The notes below the pieces were generated by a model. It saw only the letters and a list, made by a program, of their open reading frames with translations. It ran no database searches and was not told the DNA's origin. The translations under genes were made by a program, and so were the position numbers. Shown here in pieces: positions 32,972 to 41,943 of a DNA stretch of 48,653 bases (position 1 is the stretch's first letter; each line of letters opens with the position of its first letter). Source of the DNA: Algoriphagus faecimaris (GTDB taxonomy: Bacteria > Bacteroidota > Bacteroidia > Cytophagales > Cyclobacteriaceae); assembly GCF_900101705.1 (NCBI RefSeq), contig NZ_FNAC01000040.1:1-48653 (forward strand), in the 5' to 3' direction.

Positions 32972-33793
32972 CTACAGTCCCGCCAAATCCCATTTGGCAA
33001 TCGTATCCTGAATCAATTTTAGCACTTTGGCATTGACTTTTTGGAAATACTCATCAGCCTGAGCCTGATCAAAGTTAGGATATCCTTGTCCTTCTTGATA
33101 GAGGCCGATAGCGGATGGGAAAGGAGCGGCAGACCAGGATTTGTCTTTGGGATAAGCTGTCGCTTGATTGTCTTGGTAGCGCTCTTTTTGGATCAGTGTA
33201 GGATCGATAGCCTGAATGTATGCCGTTTCATTGAGCCCGGCATGACCTCCGTCTTCCTTGAATACTTCCAAGGTCACATCGGAGGCATAGGACCACCAAT
33301 TGATGACTAGGGTGCGTACGCCCATCTCGTTGGCCACTTCGGCGGCGATTTTTTGCAAAACGGCGGTTTGACCTCCTCCGTGTCCATTTAGAATGATGAT
33401 ATTTTTAAACTCGTTTTTGGCCAAGCCTTTTAAAATATCCCGGATAAAAAGCGAATAAGCTTCCTCACTGATTTCGAAAGCACCGGGGTAGTTGGCCAAC
33501 AAGCCTGTCATCCCATAATTGAGGGTAGGAGCAATCAGGGCATTCAGCTCATCGGCAAGTGCTTTGGCCATAGCAGCTGGGGCCGTATTATCTGCCCCAT
33601 TATTGATGACACCATGTGGTTCGAGTGTGCCCGTGGGAAGTAGCACTGTGGATATTTTATCGGGTACAAATTCGGCAAACTCCATCCAGTTGATCCGGTC
33701 CATCTCTCGGGTGGAGAGGTTTTGTGCCCATGAGGTAGATGCTATAAGCAGTAAAATACTGCAAAGTAATGGGGGAAGAGTGAATGATTTCAT
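32972..33793 (-). CDS. Creatininase-family hydrolase, exported
   Basis: The product is 273 aa with a signal peptide (MKSFTLPPLLCSILLLIAST, cleavage near SWAQ). Metal ligands of the creatininase fold are in place: Glu and His in TGTLEPHG, Asp in GADNTAPA, His in LNGHGGGQT and Glu in HAGLNETAYIQA. The family cleaves cyclic or linear amides, with creatinine amidohydrolase and MftE-like peptidases as known members. A periplasmic location is unusual for classical creatininase but is seen in Bacteroidetes. The substrate is not evident from neighbours. Confidence 0.87.
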   Translation of the reverse strand: MKSFTLPPLLCSILLLIASTSWAQNLSTREMDRINWMEFAEFVPDKISTVLLPTGTLEPHGVINNGADNTAPAAMAKALADELNALIAPTLNYGMTGLLANYPGAFEISEEAYSLFIRDILKGLAKNEFKNIIILNGHGGGQTAVLQKIAAEVANEMGVRTLVINWWSYASDVTLEVFKEDGGHAGLNETAYIQAIDPTLIQKERYQDNQATAYPKDKSWSAAPFPSAIGLYQEGQGYPNFDQAQADEYFQKVNAKVLKLIQDTIAKWDLAGL

Positions 33794-33960
33794 ATTGACA
33801 ATTTTGTGATGGGCAATGTACGGCTACTTTCTGCAAGTATCTAGGATGGAAATAATGACTTTTACATCTTGATTGAGGCTCTAGGGAATTTTAGGCATTA
33901 AATGATTTGAGATTAGCTAATACTCAAGCTGTTTTTGCTCAAAAGCAGTTGGAGTAGACC

Positions 33961-35823
33961 TTAGGGCTTTTTTTCTTTTTCGAAGCTGATACGAACTTCT
34001 GTGCCTTGATTGACTTGACTGTTGATGTGAAACTTCCCTTTGTTTTTCTCAACAAACTGTCTGACTAGAAGCAGCCCCAATCCGGTGCCTTTTTCTTTAT
34101 TTGTTCCCTCGGAAGACTCCACCCTCACCATTTTAGTGTTGATTTCATTGAGTTTTTCGGGGGGAATTCCAATACCTTGGTCTAGTATGATCAGTTCGAT
34201 ATAATTTTCACTTTCCTCTACACTTACCTGAACGCTACTTTCTCTGTGGGAGAATTTGATCGCATTTTGAAGGCAATTTTGAACGATGATTTTGACTTGT
34301 TGCGGATCAGCCAAGATGCGACTCAATTCTTTTTCCTCTTTCCAGTCGATGTGAATCCCTTTTCCCAAGGCCTGAAACTCTAAATGCTTGATCTGACTTT
34401 CAATGATTTTCTGGAGTTCGATAGGCTCTCTTTTGGTGATGATCCCATCGAGTTGGGCATGTGCCCACTGCAAGAGTTCATTGATCATATCCTGAGTAGC
34501 ATTGACCTGCTTGATAAGAATGCCTCTGGCTTTTATTTTTTCGTCTTCTTTGAATAAGCCCAATTCCTCCAGTTCCAAAAGTTGTTTGATAGAATTGATA
34601 GGAGCTTTGAGATCATGCGAAAGAATCGAAAACAGCTTGTTCTTCTCTTCGTTGATTGCCGTCAGTTTTTGATTTCTGGCTTCTATTTCTTTTTGTTTTT
34701 CGCTTAGGTTTTGATTGTATTTATTCTTTTGCCGCAGAAGTCGCTGAAAGAGAAAGATAGCTGCTATTGCTATTCCCAACCCGACCAATAGAACAATTAA
34801 AAGATTTCTGCTAAGTGCAATTTCCTTTTTGGAAGTTTCCTGTTCATTTTTGAGTACTTGGTTTTCAGCTTCCGTTAGTTGTAGTTGCAAGTAGCTGATT
34901 TCTGCATTCTTGTTTTGATTGTATAGGCTGTCGGAGTAGGTTTTGTTGAGTCTGCTGTAAACCAAGGCGTCTTCAAAAGACCCTAAGTCTTCATAGGCTT
35001 GATAGAGTACAGCGGTAGCCCGCTCTTTGTCCCACAAGGCCTTTACTTTTTCGGCATATCCTAGAGAGGTTGTGCCGTATTGGATGGCTTGCTGTGGATT
35101 CCCTTCGGCTAAAGCTACTTCAGCTAGCCCAGAATAGGCAAAGGTCAATTCCCAATTGTTGGCATCCTCGCTGTTTTGGATAATCTCAAAGTAGTTCTCT
35201 TTGGATTTAGCTAGCTCGCCTAGTTCATAATAAATTTTTGCTCGGCGATTGATGCTCATCAAGTATAGGGGATCGGACTCATTCCCTTTCAAATAGCCCA
35301 AGGCTTCTTCAAGAGACTGTAAGGCGGCTTCATTTTTCCCACTTTCGTCCTCAGAAATACTTTTGTTGAAGTGGTTTTTGGCCAAGGCTGTACTATCCTT
35401 CAATTCTTTATTGATGGCGATGCATTGGTTAAAGATTTCTATGGATTTTTCGTACTCATGCTGGCTGAGATAAATGAGAGCACGCCCATTGAGGGCATAG
35501 ACAAGTTCGGGGAGATTTTGCTCATCTTCCAGGATTTCCAAAGCCGCGGAATAATACCTCATCGATGCGGCATAATCACCTTTGATGTAATTGAGCGCGC
35601 CCCATACATTTTGGAGAATTCCCTCCCTTAGCTTTTTGTCCTCTTGTTCGCTCTCCCATTTTTTTTCTGCTTGTACCAAAAAATACATGGCACTGTCAGA
35701 ATCGGTGTAGAGCAATCGCTTGGCTTGAGATACTAGAGAATCAAATTTTACCCCTTGTGCCAATACAGTAGGACTATAAAGCACAAGAAACGAGATAAAA
35801 ACTAGGTATAGTTGACGAGTCAT
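33961..35823 (-). CDS. TPR sensor histidine kinase (HisKA type), orphan
   Basis: The product is 620 aa. A signal peptide (MTRQLYLVFISFLVLYSPTV) is followed by a periplasmic array of about six TPRs (residues ~30-290). A coiled coil, a membrane helix (LLIVLLVGLGIAIAAIFLF) and a second coiled coil lead to HisKA with phospho-acceptor His about 403 in FSILSHDLKAP. The ATPase domain has QNAIKFSH (N box), LDQGIGIP and GTGLGLLLVRQF. No receiver gene is adjacent, so the partner is encoded elsewhere. It differs in catalytic type from the TPR-LytS kinase at 19.8 kb, although the sensing architecture is alike. Confidence 0.92.
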   Translation of the reverse strand: MTRQLYLVFISFLVLYSPTVLAQGVKFDSLVSQAKRLLYTDSDSAMYFLVQAEKKWESEQEDKKLREGILQNVWGALNYIKGDYAASMRYYSAALEILEDEQNLPELVYALNGRALIYLSQHEYEKSIEIFNQCIAINKELKDSTALAKNHFNKSISEDESGKNEAALQSLEEALGYLKGNESDPLYLMSINRRAKIYYELGELAKSKENYFEIIQNSEDANNWELTFAYSGLAEVALAEGNPQQAIQYGTTSLGYAEKVKALWDKERATAVLYQAYEDLGSFEDALVYSRLNKTYSDSLYNQNKNAEISYLQLQLTEAENQVLKNEQETSKKEIALSRNLLIVLLVGLGIAIAAIFLFQRLLRQKNKYNQNLSEKQKEIEARNQKLTAINEEKNKLFSILSHDLKAPINSIKQLLELEELGLFKEDEKIKARGILIKQVNATQDMINELLQWAHAQLDGIITKREPIELQKIIESQIKHLEFQALGKGIHIDWKEEKELSRILADPQQVKIIVQNCLQNAIKFSHRESSVQVSVEESENYIELIILDQGIGIPPEKLNEINTKMVRVESSEGTNKEKGTGLGLLLVRQFVEKNKGKFHINSQVNQGTEVRISFEKEKKP

Positions 35824-35880
35824 AAAAAGTTAAAAAGGGTCAATTGTTGAATTTTAGGGCACTTTATTGATATGCTTTGT

Positions 35881-35901
35881 TTATTATTCTAAAAATAATA
35901 C
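35881..35901 (-). terminator. AT-rich hairpin after the VOC gene
   Basis: TATTATT and AATAATA surround a short loop just beyond the stop of the VOC gene at 35904. The stem is made only of A and T, so it is a weak candidate for ending transcription. Confidence 0.3.
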
Positions 35902-35903
35902 AA

Positions 35904-36389
35904 TTAAAGTTCTCCTAGGAGACTTTCGATATCTAATCTTCTGGTGTACATCGTCAGTGCTCCACGCTCATCTTTTGGCCAAAGTTCTTTAGGTCTATCC
36001 CAATAGAGCTCGACTCCGTTTTCGTCCGGATCATCCAAATACAAGGCTTCCGAAACCCCATGATCAGCTGCTCCCGTGAGGGGATACTTGGCAGCTTGAA
36101 GGCGCCCAAAAATTATGGCCAGATCTTTACGTGTTGGGAATAAAATCGCCGTATGGAATAATCCCGGATAGCTTTTGGGTGCCGGAGAACTTCCCTTGCT
36201 TTGCCAAGTATTGAGTCCGATGTGATGATGGTATCCTCCGGCCGAAATAAAGGCAGCCTCCTTGCCATAGCGCATCATTAACTCAAAGCCTAGCAAGCCA
36301 CAGTAGAATTCCAGGCTTCGCTCCAGATCGCTTACTTTGAGATGAATATGTCCAATCCGGGCTTCTGAGGGAATGCGGTACTTTTCCAT
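35904..36389 (-). CDS. VOC-family (glyoxalase/extradiol dioxygenase-like) metalloprotein
   Basis: The product is 161 aa from the ATG at 36389 (MEKYRIPSEARIGHIHLKV); a TTG eight codons earlier abuts the preceding stop and is less likely. The first beta-alpha-beta-beta-beta unit has the metal His in GHIHLKVSDLERSLEFYCG; a second His is in GLFHTAILFPTRKDL and the Glu in NGVELYWDRP. This three-ligand set fits the catechol-2,3-dioxygenase-like branch (CatE/YfiE type) with the whole protein covering one and a half modules. It lies 24 bp after the alpha-glucuronidase gene, probably in one transcript. Substrate unknown. Confidence 0.85.
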   Translation of the reverse strand: MEKYRIPSEARIGHIHLKVSDLERSLEFYCGLLGFELMMRYGKEAAFISAGGYHHHIGLNTWQSKGSSPAPKSYPGLFHTAILFPTRKDLAIIFGRLQAAKYPLTGAADHGVSEALYLDDPDENGVELYWDRPKELWPKDERGALTMYTRRLDIESLLGEL

Positions 36390-36413
36390 AATGCTTTTTT
36401 GACTTAGGTTCAA

Positions 36414-38576
36414 TTACCAGTTTGGGCGAATACCGGGCGCAAATGGGAAACGTTGTTGCTTGTAAAATTCTAAGTCTCCTTCCGGTTGCTCTATGGAATC
36501 GGGGAAAGGTCGCTTAGCGAAAGTCTGAAAATAGAGCAGGGAAGAATTTCTCCACCATTCGGCTTCTTCGATCTGAACGCCCAGCAATTGATCTACATGG
36601 GAAAAGCGCTCCGAATCGACGAGTTTTTCTAGTTCTCTCCAGTTGGAGCGCATTTCCCGAGCGGTCTTCACTCCTTTGTCGTAGTGTAGGCCAATTTCCT
36701 CCCAGAGGGTGTTCCCGGATTGCATTTGATAGTCCCATGGTAAATGATGAAACCAAAGCAAAAACTTTTCGGGAGTTTTTTTAGGATCTGACCAGGTCTT
36801 GCTAATTTCATTAGCATACTGATTCAATGCTCCACTTCCAGTTTCCGTCCGATCAAAACCAATTCCCAAGCTATCAGCACGATGGTAATAGAGCGAAGTC
36901 CAATCTGCTCTGCCTCCTTCTACCCAGGGTCCAGGTCCATAATGATGACTTCTTCCCATTAGATGATGCAGGCCTAGCGGAGTCATATAATTCACTGCGG
37001 CTTCATGGGAAGCCAGCATGATTTCCTTGATTTTGGCTTGGATTTCAGGTTTTTGACCGAAAGTCAATTTTATCCACTCCTCTGAGATCTCAGCAGCAGA
37101 GCGATCCGGATCCCAAGCCAGCTGCCCAAAGGCATACCAATTGGCCTGCCCAAACAAATGCCCTGTCCAATTTCTATCTGTGCCGATATTGGATACTCCA
37201 GCCATCAAGGTGAGGTTTTGCTCAGTATCAGAACCGTCGATGACGCGCGCCACCGTACTGCTTGGTTTTGGGCGGTAGGTTTTATCCATTAGAATCTCTT
37301 CCCACATCGTACCGAGATAGACCAATTGGGTGGCTTGGCCGAGGTATTCTTGAGTGATCTGAAATTCCATGCCTAAGTTGGTTTCTTTCACTGCCCCAAA
37401 GAGGGGATGAAAAGGCTCTCTTGGCTGAAAGTCTATTGCGCCATTTTTGACCTGCACGATGACATTGTCACGGAATTTTCCATCGAGGGGCTCAAACTCC
37501 AGGTTGGCCTGCTTGTGCCGATCTTCATCGATCTCATGAGAATAGACAAAAGCTCTCCAAATGACAATTCCTCCATGAGGAGCAAGTGCATCGGCAAGCA
37601 TGTTTGCACCCTCTGCATGATCTCTGTTGTATTCATGTGGTCCCGGCTGCCCCTCTGAATTGGCCTTGACCAAAAATCCTCCAAAATCCGGGATGGCCTC
37701 ATAGATCATATCGACGCGTTCTTTCCAGAAACTCCGGACCTGCTCATCGAGCGGATCTGCGGTCTCAAGATTGCCCATCTCGATAGGAGCAGAGAACCTA
37801 GCGGTCAGAAAAACTTTAATCCCGTAGGGGCGAAAGAGGTCTGCTAATACCTTTACTTTTTCCACAAAATCCTCTCTCAATATCCAAGCATTCGCATTGA
37901 CATTGGTGAGGGAAACTGCATTGATTCCAAGGCTTGCATTTGCTCGGGCATAGTCGATGTAGCGTGGATCTACATAGCCGGGAAGGCGATGCCAGTCCCA
38001 AATAGAAAAACCAGCATAGCCTCTTTCTACTGTCCGATCTAAGTTGTCCCAATGGTTTAACATTCGGAGTTTAATCTTCGGATAATCAGTTTTTTCCGTA
38101 TCCTTATCAAAAGTATTACTTTGAATGCTTTTCAGAAAATCAAAACTAGCATAAAGTGTTGACACCGGACTATTTCCGATCAAGGCATAGTAGCTTTTAC
38201 CCTCGTGAATGATACTTCCTCTCCAGTAGCCTTCCTCTCCGAGCGCCTTGATTTTGGCTTGATGCTCAAGCCCGAGAAATTGCGAAAGCTCCTGTCTCGT
38301 TCCTATCCAAAGTTGGGTGGTTTGAAAGCGGTCTGCACTGTATTTTGGTGCTTGTTTTAGAAAGCCCTGACTGGCGAGTTCCAGTTCTTTTTTGATGGCC
38401 TCATGGCTCGGGTTTTTGCCAAAGAAAAAGATACCCGAGAATAATTCTGAGACGGTTTGGTGAAGTTCTGAGCGCTCAATAGGCTGGTAATCCAGCCACA
38501 GTTTGTAGCCGTCATTGGCTTGGAGATGTCCTGTAAAAAGAAAAAAGCAAAGGATAAAGGGAAATAGGTTTTTCAT
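36414..38576 (-). CDS. Alpha-glucuronidase, glycoside hydrolase family 67
   Basis: The product is 720 aa with a signal peptide (MKNLFPFILCFFLFTGHLQA). It removes 4-O-methyl-glucuronic acid from the non-reducing ends of xylan oligosaccharides, in the periplasm. The N-terminal alpha/beta domain (to ~150) is followed by a TIM barrel with NHWDNLDRTVERGYAGFSIW. The general acid Glu308 is in KANSEGQPGP. Asp382 (GAIDFQP) and Glu410 (ITQEYLG) match the two further catalytic residues, with the same spacing (about 74 and 28) as in characterised GH67 enzymes. The C-terminal helical domain contains HHLMGRSHHYGPGPW. No other xylan gene is nearby apart from the downstream VOC gene. Confidence 0.95.
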   Translation of the reverse strand: MKNLFPFILCFFLFTGHLQANDGYKLWLDYQPIERSELHQTVSELFSGIFFFGKNPSHEAIKKELELASQGFLKQAPKYSADRFQTTQLWIGTRQELSQFLGLEHQAKIKALGEEGYWRGSIIHEGKSYYALIGNSPVSTLYASFDFLKSIQSNTFDKDTEKTDYPKIKLRMLNHWDNLDRTVERGYAGFSIWDWHRLPGYVDPRYIDYARANASLGINAVSLTNVNANAWILREDFVEKVKVLADLFRPYGIKVFLTARFSAPIEMGNLETADPLDEQVRSFWKERVDMIYEAIPDFGGFLVKANSEGQPGPHEYNRDHAEGANMLADALAPHGGIVIWRAFVYSHEIDEDRHKQANLEFEPLDGKFRDNVIVQVKNGAIDFQPREPFHPLFGAVKETNLGMEFQITQEYLGQATQLVYLGTMWEEILMDKTYRPKPSSTVARVIDGSDTEQNLTLMAGVSNIGTDRNWTGHLFGQANWYAFGQLAWDPDRSAAEISEEWIKLTFGQKPEIQAKIKEIMLASHEAAVNYMTPLGLHHLMGRSHHYGPGPWVEGGRADWTSLYYHRADSLGIGFDRTETGSGALNQYANEISKTWSDPKKTPEKFLLWFHHLPWDYQMQSGNTLWEEIGLHYDKGVKTAREMRSNWRELEKLVDSERFSHVDQLLGVQIEEAEWWRNSSLLYFQTFAKRPFPDSIEQPEGDLEFYKQQRFPFAPGIRPNW

Positions 38577-38748
38577 GGGTATAAGGTTTGAGGGCAGAAT
38601 TTCTAAAAAATAAGCTTGAATACCTATGTTTTATAGATAGAAAATTGAAAAGGTATCGCAAATCTTTTCCGACAATTTTTGTCAAAGTTAAAGTTCCTTT
38701 ACCGATAAAGTCGGGACCTTTTCTATCTTCGGGAAAGACTTTTTCGCT

Positions 38749-41700
38749 ATGGAAAACAAACCCTTTATCATTTACAAATCCTCGGCAGGTTCGGGCAAGA
38801 CCTACACTCTGACCCTGGAGTACCTCAAGCTTGCCCTAAGGCAACCCACCGCCTTTCGACAAATCCTGGCAGTGACCTTTACTAACAAAGCTACACAGGA
38901 GATGAAAGAGCGTATCCTGTCAGTGCTGAGAAGGATTTCTCAGCAAGTAGATGAGGAGGAGTTCCTAGACCAGGAATTGAAGGAATTTCTCCAAGTGGAT
39001 GCCGAGGGCTTGAGGCAAAAGGCAAAAGCGACCTTGACGGCAATTCTGCATGATTACAGCCATTTTTCGGTCAGTACGATTGATAGCTTTTTTCAAAAAG
39101 TGGTGCGTGCTTTTGCGAGAGAAATAGACCTTAATGCGAAGTTTGAAGTGGAACTGGATCAAGATGGGGTCCTGCAGCGGGTAGTGGATCGCGTTGTCAT
39201 GCAGGTTATGGACGATGAGTTTCTGCATAAATGGCTCGTGGATTATGCCATTGATCAGATTCAAAATGGCAAGTCTTGGGATATCCGAAAAAATATTCAC
39301 GGCTTGGGCAAGCAGATTTTTCAGGAGAATTTCAAACAACATGCCGCCGAAATCAAGGCTTTCCTCAGTGAAAAAGAAAATGCCGATCAACTCCAGAAGC
39401 TAGTCAGAAAGCGAAGGGATGAGCTAATAAAACTTGGGAAGGCGATTAAGGAACAAGCTAACCAAATACGAATAGCTCATGGTTTAGAATGGAAAGATTA
39501 TAATCGGGGATTTTTGGCCAAGTTTGACAAGTTTGGAGATAGGAATTCTCCATTTTCCGATTTTACAGATTTACAAAAAGAAAAGGCTTCCTCACCCGAG
39601 GGCTGGGCTACCAAAACTAGCAAAAACAAAGAGGCGATTGAGAGCTCCTATTATGCGGGACTGGGAGAGCTTTTGGGAAGAGTACCCCAACTCGAACAGC
39701 AATGGAATACCATCAGTGCCATCTCTAGAAATATTTATGTATATGGGGTTTTTCGGAATCTAATCGACGACTTATCTCTGATCAAAGAAGAGGAGAACAT
39801 GCTGTTGATTTCGGATGCCAACGAGTTTCTCAAAGAGATCACGCATGAAAATGATGCTCCCTTTATCTATGAGAAAGTAGGGAATCAGTTCCAACATTTT
39901 CTAATAGACGAGTTTCAGGATACTTCAGGCTTTCAGTGGGCAAGCTTCAAGCCTCTTCTTCAAAACTCCCTCTCTTTTGGACATCCCAACCTACTGGTAG
40001 GAGACGTCAAGCAATCCATCTATCGCTGGCGTGGTGGAGAGATGAAGCTGCTACTCGAGCAGGTGGAGCAGGAAATCGGGGCTCATTTGATCGATGCCAA
40101 AAACCTCGCCACCAATTATCGGAGTTTGCCGCGGATAATTGAATTCAACAATGCGCTTTTTCATGCGCTTCCGGCTTCCTTTGAGCGGGTGCTTTCGAGT
40201 GCTTATGGGGTGGCAGACCCAAGTATTCTTTCCAAAGCCTATGGGGATGTGGAGCAAAAAGTATCTTCAAAAAAGGCTAATTCAGCTTTCCAAGGCATGG
40301 TTCGCATGGAGTTTTTGATGGAAGACAAGGAACTGGAAGATGAGGGGAAGTTTAATGCACAAGTGATTCAGAAAATTCCCGAGCAGGTCAGAAAGCTTCA
40401 AGATTTGGGCTATCAGCTCAAGGATATTGCTTTTTTGGTACGGACCAAGTCTGAAGGGGAGGAAATCGCCGATTGCCTGATGCTGGAATCGGCCGAAGCT
40501 CAGGATAATCACTACCGCTACGATGTGCTTTCTGACGAATCCATGTTTCTAGACAAAGCCGCCTCGGTCAAAGCCTTGGTTTCGGCACTTTCATACTTGT
40601 ACCAGCCGGAAGATGAAGTGCAGTTTAAAACCATGTGGTATTACCGTGCCGTATTGTTGGATCAGAAAGTCGATCACGATCTCTTCTCATTGAATCAGAT
40701 GGACGAGGCTTTTGCCATGGACATTGCCTCATTTAAGGAGCAAGAACAGGGATTGCTGCAACTTTCTCTTTTGGAAATGACCGAAGAGTTGATTCGGATC
40801 CTTGGGATTCAAGAGACGGGTTTGGAGAAGGCGTATATTTCAGGATTTCGGGAAGCGATCTTCGACTTTATCTCTAAAAACCGCTCTGACCTAGGTGCCT
40901 TTCTGGAGTGGTGGGAAGTCAATAAACAAAAGCGAACGGTAAAAATCCCCGAAGGCCATGATGCCATGCGTATCCTGACCATTCATAAGTCCAAAGGACT
41001 CCAATTTAAAGTGGTTCTGATGCCTTTCTTGAAATGGACGATTTTTGATGCCAAACAGGATAATATTGTCTGGTCTCCTTTTGAAGATACAGAATCGGGA
41101 CTCAGGGCGGTGATTCCGCTGAACCTACAAGGCAGCCTGAGCCAATCTTTTTTTGCTGATACCTACGGAGAGGAAGCGACCTTGGCCTATCTGGACAGCT
41201 TGAATATGATTTATGTAGCACTTACTCGAGCTGAGGAGATTTTCTGGTCTTTATCTCCTTACAAGGGGTCATTTAATTCAGAAAATTACCTTGAGCTTCA
41301 TTTACAGCAGCTCTTGGAAACTGGTATATCGGAAATCGGAGCGATGGATAGTGAGTCCAATGTCTTTCAACTGGGAGACTGGCCCGAGTCGACGGTTCCG
41401 GAGAAGGCCCACTTTCAAGCTCCATCCTTGCGCTGGACCTACACAAAGTGGGAAGAATTGCTGGAGGTGAAGCAATACGCGGTTGATTTTTCCGCTGAGG
41501 GAATGGAGCAGCGAAAGAAACGGAACTTTGGTCTCTTGGTGCATGAGATTCTGGAAAAATCAGATACCCTAAAACAAGCCGAACTAGAGCTGGATACCCT
41601 ATACTTTGAGGGAAGACTGAGCTCCGAAGAGAAAGAAGAAGTGCTTTCCCAACTCAAAGGGCTTTTCGAAAATGCCCTTTTTGCCTCTTGGTTTGATCCT

Positions 41701-41943
41701 GAGCAGCTTTCGCTGAATGAACAGGGGATTCTTTTGCCGGGAGGAAAGCAAAAAAGACCCGATCGAATTCTGCTGCATCAAGAGGAAGTCGTGGTGGTCG
41801 ATTTTAAAACAGGAGAAGAGCAAGACCGCTATGCCAAGCAAGTCAAAGAATACATGGAACTGGTTCATTCGCTCACCCAAAAGCCTTGCAAGGGCTATTT
41901 ATGCTATTTAGAAACCGGAAAAATCAAAGAAGTACATGCATAA
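38749..41943 (+). CDS. addA: AddA-like helicase-nuclease subunit (UvrD/RecB family)
   Basis: The product is 1064 aa. It carries superfamily 1 helicase motifs in order: Walker A SSAGSGKTYTLT (residues ~11-22), motif Ia LAVTFTNKATQEMKER, motif II IDEFQDTSGFQW, motif III GDVKQSIYRWRGGE, motif IV/V (ATNYRS; MRILTIHKSKGLQFKVV) and motif VI NMIYVALTRAEE. The last ~150 residues hold a PD-(D/E)XK nuclease core with RPDRILLHQEEVVVVDFKTG. Together with the next gene it forms the double-strand break resection complex that also degrades linear foreign DNA. It is divergently placed from the GH67 gene. The stop overlaps the next start by eight bases. Confidence 0.9.
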   Translation: MENKPFIIYKSSAGSGKTYTLTLEYLKLALRQPTAFRQILAVTFTNKATQEMKERILSVLRRISQQVDEEEFLDQELKEFLQVDAEGLRQKAKATLTAILHDYSHFSVSTIDSFFQKVVRAFAREIDLNAKFEVELDQDGVLQRVVDRVVMQVMDDEFLHKWLVDYAIDQIQNGKSWDIRKNIHGLGKQIFQENFKQHAAEIKAFLSEKENADQLQKLVRKRRDELIKLGKAIKEQANQIRIAHGLEWKDYNRGFLAKFDKFGDRNSPFSDFTDLQKEKASSPEGWATKTSKNKEAIESSYYAGLGELLGRVPQLEQQWNTISAISRNIYVYGVFRNLIDDLSLIKEEENMLLISDANEFLKEITHENDAPFIYEKVGNQFQHFLIDEFQDTSGFQWASFKPLLQNSLSFGHPNLLVGDVKQSIYRWRGGEMKLLLEQVEQEIGAHLIDAKNLATNYRSLPRIIEFNNALFHALPASFERVLSSAYGVADPSILSKAYGDVEQKVSSKKANSAFQGMVRMEFLMEDKELEDEGKFNAQVIQKIPEQVRKLQDLGYQLKDIAFLVRTKSEGEEIADCLMLESAEAQDNHYRYDVLSDESMFLDKAASVKALVSALSYLYQPEDEVQFKTMWYYRAVLLDQKVDHDLFSLNQMDEAFAMDIASFKEQEQGLLQLSLLEMTEELIRILGIQETGLEKAYISGFREAIFDFISKNRSDLGAFLEWWEVNKQKRTVKIPEGHDAMRILTIHKSKGLQFKVVLMPFLKWTIFDAKQDNIVWSPFEDTESGLRAVIPLNLQGSLSQSFFADTYGEEATLAYLDSLNMIYVALTRAEEIFWSLSPYKGSFNSENYLELHLQQLLETGISEIGAMDSESNVFQLGDWPESTVPEKAHFQAPSLRWTYTKWEELLEVKQYAVDFSAEGMEQRKKRNFGLLVHEILEKSDTLKQAELELDTLYFEGRLSSEEKEEVLSQLKGLFENALFASWFDPEQLSLNEQGILLPGGKQKRPDRILLHQEEVVVVDFKTGEEQDRYAKQVKEYMELVHSLTQKPCKGYLCYLETGKIKEVHA

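Noticed and set aside
38660..38735. Imperfect hairpin in the GH67/addA divergent gap (CCGA-TAAAG-TCGG)
   Set aside because: Only four paired bases in the core with mismatches outside; no clear promoter match either.
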